From: Acidobacteriaceae bacterium
GTDB lineage: Bacteria > Acidobacteriota > Terriglobia > Terriglobales > Acidobacteriaceae
NCBI GenBank assembly: GCA_003133425.1
Contig: PKXI01000015.1
Span: forward strand, 1-15,044
Reading direction: 5' to 3'
DNA: 15,044 nt
Positions 8,657 to 14,989 of the stretch are shown piece after piece (position 1 is the stretch's first letter; every line of letters begins with the position of its first letter). Under the pieces are notes generated by a model. The model was not told where the DNA came from, did not search any database, and saw only the letters and a program-made list of their open reading frames with translations. The translations under genes were made by a program, and so were the position numbers.

Positions 8657-9190
8657 TCATTTTGCTTGTAATATCGGTGTGCCGTCCTGGTCGAGCTTTC
8701 TGGCAAGTGGCGTGCCGGAAAATTTAGCGACAGTCAGTTCGACCCGATAAAGAACACGGCAGCCTTCATCCAGATGTCCTCCGAAAGCGCCCTTCTTGAT
8801 GTCCGATAGCGTGATGTGAACGTGCGGCTCTCCATTCGCAATGATCCCGTCCATGTTCAGGATTTCCATCGGCCCTTTGGCCTTGGTCACATGATCCTGT
8901 GCACTGGGGGCCAGCGATTGTACGCCGTGATAATTGCATTCCTGCACAGATCCAACACCCGTAAGAACTGCGCCATCCTGGATATTGAATTCTTTGATGA
9001 TGGAATTGAGAGACTCAAGGACAAGGTCTCCCCTGTCCAACCGGATGCGGTACACCTCCTGTATCTGTGCACCACCGAAGACCTTCGGAGGCGCCGGGCT
9101 AGCCGCATTGGCCGGCACTACAAACAACTGCATTGATGCCAGCAGGCACACATTCGCAGCAAATCCCAAAATCGTTGCAGAAGATCTCAT
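8657..9190 (-). CDS. exported PPC/DUF296-domain protein
   Basis: ATG 9190 was chosen because AGGGAG lies 5 nt upstream; a GTG at 9196 overlaps that site. The 177-residue product starts with a signal peptide (about 1-29, ending PANA), so it is probably periplasmic or secreted. The rest matches the PPC (plant and prokaryote conserved, DUF296) fold: GAVLTGVGSVQECNYH, then EPHVHITLSD with H123 and H125, and FGGHLDEGCRVLYRVEL with H139. The His-x-His plus His set is the presumed metal site of prokaryotic PPC proteins, whose biochemical function is mostly unknown; typical members are cytoplasmic and small. Its stop is 32 bp before the hydrolase ATG, so the two are almost surely co-transcribed and may act on the same glycan. 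It could be a lectin-like, lyase or isomerase accessory; I cannot say which. Confidence 0.85.
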   Translation of the reverse strand: MRSSATILGFAANVCLLASMQLFVVPANAASPAPPKVFGGAQIQEVYRIRLDRGDLVLESLNSIIKEFNIQDGAVLTGVGSVQECNYHGVQSLAPSAQDHVTKAKGPMEILNMDGIIANGEPHVHITLSDIKKGAFGGHLDEGCRVLYRVELTVAKFSGTPLARKLDQDGTPILQAK

Positions 9191-9213
9191 ATGCACTCCC
9201 TTCGTTGTTTCCT

Positions 9214-9239
9214 TTAGGAACCTCTGCGCTGGTTCCTAA
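9214..9239 (-). promoter_or_regulatory. perfect 9-bp inverted repeat upstream of the PPC-hydrolase operon
   Basis: TTAGGAACC (9214-9222) and GGTTCCTAA (9231-9239) are exact reverse complements separated by 8 bp. The element ends 23 bp before the PPC start codon and just upstream of its ribosome-binding site. It could be an operator for the local SorC-type regulator or another factor, or an RNA hairpin controlling translation. Its sequence is unrelated to the ATGC-A-GCAT palindromes near the receptor gene. Confidence 0.5.
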
Positions 9240-9509
9240 TTTAGTTACACCAGTGCGCAGCGGCGGTTTACGGACCATTTGCAGGCAATTTATACCCGAA
9301 TGTTTTATTTCTGAAAGCTCTTTATGCCCCGACCAACGCTATTGGTTGGTGTCTTCGGCGTTTCGTCTAGAATCTGCGTGCATGGTCTTCACGCTTTCAG
9401 AACGTTCCACAAAAGCAGGGCGACTGTAAAGATCCTCGAATTAACCGAAATCATTCTTCGGATCGCGCAACTCAAACCCTTCAAATTCCAGGTTGACTTG
9501 ATTGAGCCA

Positions 9510-9550
9510 GCATAGCTCCGTCCGCATCCGCGATTTGGCCGGAGCTATGC
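9510..9550 (-). other. 11-bp inverted repeat downstream of the receptor gene
   Basis: gcatagctccg (9510-9520) and cggagctatgc (9540-9550) are exact reverse complements around a 19-nt loop. There is no U-tract on either strand, so this looks more like an mRNA-stabilising or rho-dependent 3' structure than a canonical terminator; a protein-binding site is also possible. Confidence 0.45.
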
Positions 9551-9589
9551 GTGACAACGATACCACTGGAGGCAGTCCCTGTGCCGTTC

Positions 9590-9618
9590 AGCCCTCGCTT
9601 CGGTTGCAAGGGAGGGCT
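9590..9618 (-). terminator. probable 3'-end stem-loop of the receptor mRNA
   Basis: agccctc-g-ctt (9590-9600) pairs with aag-g-gagggct (9608-9618): 10 base pairs, one G-G mismatch and a 7-nt loop. It begins 28 nt past the receptor stop codon on the minus strand. It lacks a U-run, so it may be an inefficient terminator or an attenuator separating receptor from hydrolase expression. Confidence 0.4.
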
Positions 9619-9646
9619 ACTTCATTCAGGCCAGGAGTGCTGCCCG

Positions 9647-12600
9647 CTAGAAAAGGAACCTCAGCGAAAGCTGGATTGCACGCGGTGAATTCGCCTGAGA
9701 GGTGATTGTTCCGAATGCTGTGGAAGTCGGAGTCAGATTTGGCGCCGCATATTGAACCCGGTTGAACGTGTTAATTGCTTGCGCCAAGAAAACGAAGCTG
9801 TACCTCTCCTTGACTCGAAACGTCTTTGTGATTTCAGAGTCGAAATCTTCAATGGCATCCTGGCGCCAGTGACGGTTATAAGTTGGAAAGGTAATGATGT
9901 TGTCTGCTAGTTGCTGTGAAGCCGTGGTATTGAACACAGTTTTGTTGAAGGCGGCGGGGGGATTGTGCGCATTTAATCCCAAGTCGCCTCCCAGATAAAT
10001 CACATTACCCCATTTCAGGGGCGCAGCTTGCTGAAGGGTTTCAACGCCGCTAATCTGCCATCCCCCAAGAGCGCCATCGAGCCACCGATTCATTCCGTTT
10101 GCAAAGGCCCGTCCTCTGCCGATCGGCAGTTGGTAAATGCCGCTGAATTCCAATCGGTTGGGGCGGTCTGTTGAGTCGATCATTCGCGTCAGATCGAGAG
10201 TCGAGGGATTCAATTGGACAATCTTTGAGTTCAGCTTCGAACGCTCGTAGCTGGTAATGAACTCCAGTCCGTGTGAAACGCGCTTCTCCAAACGAACTTC
10301 GAGAGTGTTGAAGTCTGATGTGCCTATGGTTGCATCGGCTTCTATCAGGCCGCTGGTACCGGCAAACTGCGGGTAGGGTTGGAGGAGCTGCCCTGCTGTG
10401 GTCAGGCTGCCGTTGAGAGTGGTACCGGGAAGAAGTCCTTGAAATGGATTGGGGACATTCGCGGTTATGGCGTTAATCACAGCCTGATTTCGAGTATTTC
10501 CAGTGGCGAGGAACTGAGCGGGGATGCCATCCAGATTCTCGCTTATGGGCAGATGCAGCGCTCTGTTGCCAATGTACCCTAATTCGAGAACGAGGGTCGG
10601 CGTAATCTGCTGCTGAGCTGTGAGTGTCCATCGCTCGGAGTAGGACGCGCCGAGGTTTGGATTCATGAAGGTAAGTGATTGGCCAAGGAATGTATTGAGC
10701 CCGGCTGCAGACCCAGCAGGCTGTGTGATGCCAGTTGGAAACGGATTACTCAACGTCGCATAGGGGGTCAGGTAACCATTATTGGTGGGGACGAGATAAG
10801 ATGCCTGGCTGTAGGCTCCCACAGGAACTTCGACGTAGGAAGTGGAGGGCTTTTGCCAGCCTTCCACTCCGACATCCCCAAAGAAGATTCCGAAGCCCCC
10901 TCGAACTACCGTCTTGCCATTCCTTCCACCTGGCGTATACGCGAACCCGACACGTGGACTAAATGACAAGCCATAAGTGCTGCTTACGCCGGGGTGAGCA
11001 CTTGAAACGTAGGTGGCTCCTCCCACCGGGTTGAATTGGCTTGCCGGGAGTTGCGAGATAGGACTCTTGGCATAGGCGGCCTGTGCGGCTGCCGTCACTG
11101 AGTTTGGAGCACTAAAGTTGAACCCGTTGAGTGCATGGTTCGAGTTCACTACAGTCGGCGTTTCATGTTCATAGCGCATCCCGAGATTTAAGGTAAGGTT
11201 GGACTTTATGCGCCAGTCATCCTGGGCGAAAAATCCTGTGTAGTACATGTGAGCGTTGGAATGCGTGTCCAAGTCGAATTCGCCTCCGGTGGGCAAGCCC
11301 AACAGAAATTCGGCGTAGTCCGGTCCTTGAGAAGCGCTGGCCGAATTGGATATGGGCCCGTTTACCCAGCCGGAGCCAAAACTGAACGACCCGGACGAAA
11401 AGCCTAAATCCTTACTGGCTTGCACGCGCCTGCGCACGTCAGCGCCAAATTTTATGGTGTGGGTCCCGATGATCTTGGTAAGACTTGCAAAGGCTTGATA
11501 GGTGTCGAACTCAGTAATGAAGCCTGCTCCGTCGTTAAGGTTGCGTGAAAACCCAAGTGACTGTGTCGAATCACTCCAGGAAATAGCCGGCATCGTGAGC
11601 GAAGTAGATGCAGCTGCAAGGTAACCCGGAAAACCAAGCGTGGTTGGGTTGAATTTTGCCACCGTGGCTAGAGGGAATTGCTGCTCGTCAAGCCGTGTCC
11701 AGTTTACGCGCGTGTTGAGTACCAGCGATGGGCTAATTGTGTAGAGATCATCCACTGTAGCCCCATTTCCGTTTGTGGGCGAGACATCTCCGGTAGAGAC
11801 GTTAGGGAAATAGTTATTGACATAGAACGTCCGGTATACACCGTGGTAATCCCAGAAGAGTTTGTGCCTGTCGTTGAACACAATATCCATGCGAGGTGTA
11901 ACGGTAAAGTAGTCATCGTTCTGCGTTGAATTAGCCAGATAGTCATTCGTACCAGTGGCATTAGCGGTCGTCAGGTTCGGGAGCGGATAATACGCCTGAT
12001 AGGCCTGTGCGATTGCACTGATTCTGCCCGGGGGGATGACGTTCGTCTGTCCATTGTATGAAAACGGTTGACGCGCGACTTGCCCGTTACTTGCCACTCC
12101 CGAGTTGGGATCGTAGATCGTATAAATGCTTCCAAGTCCGAGCAGGGCGGAAAAATCGCCAGTGCGCATCGCTGCCGTGGGCACAGTGGTGATGGTAGCA
12201 ATCGACTGTGTGTCCTTAATTCCCTCATACGAAAACTCGAAGAAAACTCTATTCTTAAAAGGAAGAAACTTAGGGATGTAAAGTGGACCGCCCAGTGTAA
12301 AGCCCCACTCATCAAAAGACGAAGGCAGTTTCTTGAAGCCCGCACTAACGAAATGCGGTGACGCGAACAGCGCACTCGGGGAGTTGTACTCTTCCACAAC
12401 ACCGTGGTACTTGTCGGTGCCACCTTTAGTGACAATTTCGATTGTTCCACCAAGCCCATCTCCGTAGCTCGCATCGGCGGAAAACACCTCAGCGGAAACC
12501 TCCTGGACTACGTCCAGAGGTGGATTCCAAGCAACTTCCCTCATCTGCGGAGCCCACATATTCTCTCCGCCGTCGAGAAGTATTTCGTTATAGCCATTCG

Positions 12601-13174
12601 GGTCTGCACCGGAACCGCCACCCATTTGATAATTGGAGGTACCTGAGGTATCGAAGGGTCGGCTGTTCATTGAGGGATTGGTCTCATCGATTACACCGAA
12701 TGCCTGCTTCGCCATACCCATCGGCGCTCGCCCAATGCTCGGCATGGCCGCCAGATGAGCCTCCTGGATCGGCTGCTCAATTGCGGCCGAAGTATTGTCG
12801 AGCAACAAAGCCTCTGAAGTCACTGTTACGGATTGAGTGGTCGCTCCGACGGTCATGACGATATTGAGTGTAGCGTGCGCGTTGGACGTCAGTACGACAT
12901 TTTGATTGACATATCCCTCGAATCCTTGAGACTCGGCCGAAATCGTGTACGTGCCAGGCAGCAGGTCGGGTAGAGCGTACTCGCCTGAAGGTCCTGAAAT
13001 CGCGTTCGACTTTGCACCCGTCTCTACGGATGTTGCGACGATCTTCGTGTTTGGTATCACCGCTCCCTGACTATCAGTTACCTCACCAACCAGCGTGGAG
13101 CGATATTGTTGCGCATTAGCAAACGAGACCAGCAACACGAACAAGAGTAATGATCTGACGATAAGGTTTCTCAA
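9647..13174 (-). CDS. TonB-dependent outer-membrane receptor with carboxypeptidase-regulatory-like N-domain (Oar-like)
   Basis: The 1175-residue outer-membrane protein probably imports or binds an oligosaccharide. The start is a TTG with AGGAG 7 nt upstream. Residues 1-21 form a signal peptide ending in ANA. A CarboxypepD_reg-like beta domain follows (about 25-115: GEVTDSQGAVIPNTKI, GPSGEYALPDLLPGTYTISA), then a plug region (about 120-260, with GDGLGGTIEIVTKGGT) and a long beta barrel ending in the aromatic C-terminus QLSLRFLF. This layout is expanded in Acidobacteriota genomes and stands in for SusC; no SusD partner is present here. It lies directly downstream of the SorC-type regulator and upstream of the exported PPC and hydrolase genes, so induction by the same sugar is likely. 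The ligand cannot be inferred from sequence. Confidence 0.93.
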   Translation of the reverse strand: MRNLIVRSLLLFVLLVSFANAQQYRSTLVGEVTDSQGAVIPNTKIVATSVETGAKSNAISGPSGEYALPDLLPGTYTISAESQGFEGYVNQNVVLTSNAHATLNIVMTVGATTQSVTVTSEALLLDNTSAAIEQPIQEAHLAAMPSIGRAPMGMAKQAFGVIDETNPSMNSRPFDTSGTSNYQMGGGSGADPNGYNEILLDGGENMWAPQMREVAWNPPLDVVQEVSAEVFSADASYGDGLGGTIEIVTKGGTDKYHGVVEEYNSPSALFASPHFVSAGFKKLPSSFDEWGFTLGGPLYIPKFLPFKNRVFFEFSYEGIKDTQSIATITTVPTAAMRTGDFSALLGLGSIYTIYDPNSGVASNGQVARQPFSYNGQTNVIPPGRISAIAQAYQAYYPLPNLTTANATGTNDYLANSTQNDDYFTVTPRMDIVFNDRHKLFWDYHGVYRTFYVNNYFPNVSTGDVSPTNGNGATVDDLYTISPSLVLNTRVNWTRLDEQQFPLATVAKFNPTTLGFPGYLAAASTSLTMPAISWSDSTQSLGFSRNLNDGAGFITEFDTYQAFASLTKIIGTHTIKFGADVRRRVQASKDLGFSSGSFSFGSGWVNGPISNSASASQGPDYAEFLLGLPTGGEFDLDTHSNAHMYYTGFFAQDDWRIKSNLTLNLGMRYEHETPTVVNSNHALNGFNFSAPNSVTAAAQAAYAKSPISQLPASQFNPVGGATYVSSAHPGVSSTYGLSFSPRVGFAYTPGGRNGKTVVRGGFGIFFGDVGVEGWQKPSTSYVEVPVGAYSQASYLVPTNNGYLTPYATLSNPFPTGITQPAGSAAGLNTFLGQSLTFMNPNLGASYSERWTLTAQQQITPTLVLELGYIGNRALHLPISENLDGIPAQFLATGNTRNQAVINAITANVPNPFQGLLPGTTLNGSLTTAGQLLQPYPQFAGTSGLIEADATIGTSDFNTLEVRLEKRVSHGLEFITSYERSKLNSKIVQLNPSTLDLTRMIDSTDRPNRLEFSGIYQLPIGRGRAFANGMNRWLDGALGGWQISGVETLQQAAPLKWGNVIYLGGDLGLNAHNPPAAFNKTVFNTTASQQLADNIITFPTYNRHWRQDAIEDFDSEITKTFRVKERYSFVFLAQAINTFNRVQYAAPNLTPTSTAFGTITSQANSPRAIQLSLRFLF

Positions 13175-13225
13175 AACAGCTCTCCTTTTCAGTTTTCAAT
13201 TCCGATTCAGCCTTCAAGAATCCAC

Positions 13226-13303
13226 TCAGCTAGTGGGCATGAATGGTGTCAAGTAATTCGCATCACTTCGGGAGCCGATCCAGCATTTGGTGCGACTTGG
13301 CAT
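13226..13303 (-). CDS. possible 25-residue leader peptide upstream of the receptor
   Basis: An ATG at 13303 preceded by GGAGGA with 7-nt spacing (a better site than that of most genes here) opens a 25-codon frame ending in TGA at 13226, 51 nt before the receptor TTG. The peptide (MPSRTKCWIGSRS... ending FMPTS) matches nothing I know. It could be a regulatory upstream ORF coupled to receptor translation, or chance. Confidence 0.3.
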   Translation of the reverse strand: MPSRTKCWIGSRSDANYLTPFMPTS

Positions 13304-13330
13304 GTTTACTTCCTCCGGTTGCGCGACTAG

Positions 13331-13345
13331 AAATGCAGCATAAAA
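13331..13345. promoter_or_regulatory. operator-like palindrome, proximal copy
   Basis: The core ATGC-A-GCAT (13333-13341) is a perfect 9-bp palindrome followed by AAAA. It repeats the core of the distal copy centred 56 bp upstream on the minus strand, and only the outer left arm differs. It is a likely second binding site for the same regulator, plausibly the adjacent SorC-family protein. Confidence 0.45.
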
Positions 13346-13385
13346 ATTCACCTCAGAACTATACGGCATGAAAACAGGTTGCACA

Positions 13386-13400
13386 TTTATGCAGCATAAA
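13386..13400. promoter_or_regulatory. operator-like palindrome, distal copy (perfect 15 bp)
   Basis: TTTATGC (13386-13392), a central A, and GCATAAA (13394-13400) form an exact 7-1-7 palindrome. It is downstream of the candidate TTGACA/TTTAAA promoter and just upstream of a TATAGT sequence (13358-13363, minus) that could be an alternative -10. SorC/DeoR-type regulators bind such short AT-flanked palindromes. Confidence 0.55.
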
Positions 13401-13425
13401 AGTACAACAATTTTCGACGCCATTA

Positions 13426-13455
13426 TTTAAACACCGTGCACCATGAGATTGTCAA
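13426..13455 (-). promoter_or_regulatory. candidate sigma-70-like promoter for the receptor gene
   Basis: On the minus strand a perfect TTGACA (13450-13455) is followed after 18 bp by TTTAAA (13426-13431, 4 of 6 matches to TATAAT). Transcription would start near 13419, placing both palindromes in the first about 90 nt of the transcript. Confidence 0.4.
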
Positions 13456-13549
13456 ATGGAAAAACAACAATTTCGCGTGGAGTGCTTTCGCTCGCGAATT
13501 GCCTCAGGAACTGCTTTATATTGTGTGAACCACTTCACCTCGGAAGAAA

Positions 13550-14548
13550 TCAGGATCGGCGGCGGGATTGGGACCGAGAGTGATTCTTCCCCTGAGCAGC
13601 CTTCGCGTCTTGAAGCAAAGCTGCCGCGCCAACATCGTCCACGACAAGCGTGTTGATCAACGAGCCACGTATGCCTGCGACTATGGCGGCAGTGCGTTCC
13701 CGCCCTGCGATCACTCCCACGCGCTTCGGAATTCCTCGCAGTTTGGCAAGCGGAAGGCTCATAATTCTATGGCACAATGCTGTCTGGCACTCCTGCCCTC
13801 TTGCGTCATAGAAGCGGCCAAGAAGTTCGCCCGTTGCTCCCACCGTCTTGAGCATCGCAAAGTCGTCCCTACTGAACACGTGCCGGTCGATGATTACAGA
13901 ATCATCCAGATTCCCTACTCCGGCAAAGATGATATCCGCGTGCGTCAGGGCTTCCATCGCCTGTTGGATTTGCTCCATCTTTAGGAAGCGCTCACAGGAA
14001 TCACGGTCAGGAAACAACAACGGCGCATTCATGGTAAGCACACTGCCGCGCCAGGTGCGAGCCAGGTGCCTGCAGATTTCTTCGGCATCGTATGGACCGG
14101 GAGTGGAGTCAATATGGCCCATAGCCTCGGCGAAGCGTATCCCATAGGCGCCCTCGGGAGGCCTCATATTTAATGCCAGCGGTAACACGCTGCGCCCGCC
14201 CGCAAACAAAACGGTGGTACGCGGCCGGAGCCACTGTTGCACAATAGGCGCCGCGAAATACCCAATTGTCTGCCGCAGTTGTGGCGGAGTCAGCCCGACC
14301 ACAGAACGGATGACTACCGAGTCGACATCCAGAGTTTCTTTCAGTGCCCGTTCGAGTTCCTGATTGCGCGGCTCGTATTCCGGCACTGAAATGTGAACCA
14401 GGCCACGCGCCCGGGCCAACGCAAGCATGCGAGAAACCTTCGACTGAGAAACACCAATGAAGTTGGCGATCTCTGCCTGAGATTGCTCGTCGACAAAATA
14501 CAGTCGGGCCGCTACGATCAGTTGCTGATCTGAGTAAGGACTTAGCAT
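13550..14548 (-). CDS. SorC/DeoR-family sugar-responsive transcriptional regulator
   Basis: From ATG 14548 the product is 332 residues, the usual family size, and begins MLSPYSDQQLIVAARLYF. A helix-turn-helix follows at about 23-55 (SQAEIANFIGVSQSKVSRML). The rest is the PF04198 sugar-binding domain with FAGVGNLDD, a GATGELLGRFYDARG loop, LAKLRGIPKRVGVIAG and LVVDDVGAAALL, the elements that bind a phosphorylated sugar effector in SorC, LsrR, EryD and DeoR. The frame stays open to a GTG at 14698, which would add 50 atypical residues and has no ribosome-binding site; the downstream ATG also lacks a strong one. It is the first gene of the minus-strand locus. EryD, the erythritol regulator of Brucella, is a SorC-family member, which fits tetrulose metabolism. 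It probably binds the palindromes at 13331-13400 and releases them when a ketose phosphate accumulates. Confidence 0.9.
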   Translation of the reverse strand: MLSPYSDQQLIVAARLYFVDEQSQAEIANFIGVSQSKVSRMLALARARGLVHISVPEYEPRNQELERALKETLDVDSVVIRSVVGLTPPQLRQTIGYFAAPIVQQWLRPRTTVLFAGGRSVLPLALNMRPPEGAYGIRFAEAMGHIDSTPGPYDAEEICRHLARTWRGSVLTMNAPLLFPDRDSCERFLKMEQIQQAMEALTHADIIFAGVGNLDDSVIIDRHVFSRDDFAMLKTVGATGELLGRFYDARGQECQTALCHRIMSLPLAKLRGIPKRVGVIAGRERTAAIVAGIRGSLINTLVVDDVGAAALLQDAKAAQGKNHSRSQSRRRS

Positions 14549-14678
14549 CGCGTATGGCAAGTATTCTACGGCCTTTGGGTTGTGCTTCGCCAAAATTCCA
14601 TCCAGGCTGAAAGGATGTCTGATTCTTTGGTGCGCGGAGATAACCCTGAGGCCGATCTCTGCTGCAAGAAGAGGTGTT

Positions 14679-14700
14679 CGGTGACCACGGATCGTCACCG
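14679..14700. promoter_or_regulatory. 7-bp inverted repeat upstream of the regulator gene
   Basis: cggtgac (14679-14685) and gtcaccg (14694-14700) are exact reverse complements with an 8-bp spacer. If the regulator starts at 14548 this is upstream DNA and a possible autoregulatory operator; if it starts at GTG 14698 the repeat overlaps the first codons. Confidence 0.35.
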
Positions 14701-14812
14701 GAAAAGCACGGAGTCGACAGCGAAAGATCGGCGGAGGGATCTCTGCCGCAGTTCATCTTGATCGCTGGGGAAAGGGGCTCGAATCAACAGCTCAAGCGGC
14801 TAGGTCGTAGCG

Positions 14813-14989
14813 ATGATGCATGCCGCCAAGGGACCTGACCGGTGGGTTTATCGTTGGTGGGATTCACGCGGGCCCAAGGGGGCTCGCGTCCACCGCAGCA
14901 AAGTCATCGGCAGTGTCACGGCATTGTTGCATGGATCGAGCGAAGGCCGAGCTTCCCTCTTCTCAGCAGATTTACGCGGCGATATTTAG
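14813..14989 (+). pseudogene. fragment resembling the N-terminus of a tyrosine recombinase/integrase
   Basis: The 58-codon frame encodes GPDRWVYRWWDSRGP, then RVHRSKVIGSV, then LLHGSSEGRASLF. The spacing of an RW-x-RWW segment followed by a basic RSKVIG(S/T)V strand recalls the arm-binding start of phage-type integrases common in Acidobacteriota. The frame stops at TAG 14987-14989 before any core or catalytic domain, and no long continuation is visible in the remaining 55 bases. It is probably a decayed remnant and could mark an island boundary. The similarity is from memory of family patterns and is tentative. Confidence 0.35.

Larger units (their letters stand above)
9197..9646. other. 450-bp gap between receptor and PPC genes
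   Basis: No gene is supported. The gap contains two stem-loops just after the receptor gene (9590-9618 and 9510-9550), a small ACCAAC/GTTGGT repeat (9332-9350) and a perfect 9-bp inverted repeat right before the PPC gene (9214-9239). This suggests that receptor transcription ends or is attenuated here and that the hydrolase operon has its own promoter. A TATAAA-like -10 (minus strand, near 9290) is present without a good -35. Confidence 0.5.
13175..13549. promoter_or_regulatory. 375-bp control region upstream of the receptor gene
   Basis: AT-richer than its surroundings. It holds a candidate promoter (13426-13455), two related palindromes (13331-13345 and 13386-13400), a short leader ORF (13226-13303) and a small GTGAA/TTCAC repeat near 13525-13538. 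The density of symmetrical elements suggests that this is the main regulated promoter of the locus. Confidence 0.55.

Noticed and set aside
8625..8660. Earlier ATG start of the hydrolase overlapping the PPC stop as ATGA
   Set aside because: It adds 12 polar residues before the signal peptide, while the ATG at 8624 has a good GGAGAA site.
13236..13370. Three GGCATG hexamers spaced 63 and 66 bp upstream of the receptor
   Set aside because: Only six bases are shared and the flanks differ; one is part of the leader ORF start. Too short to call a repeat array.
13404..13473. acaacaattt direct repeat spaced exactly 60 bp
   Set aside because: Only 10 AT-rich bases; could be a binding site but is expected by chance in such sequence.
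14109..14756. 215-residue minus-strand frame overlapping the regulator
   Set aside because: Same strand, different frame, with no recognisable motif; the SorC-family frame explains the DNA.
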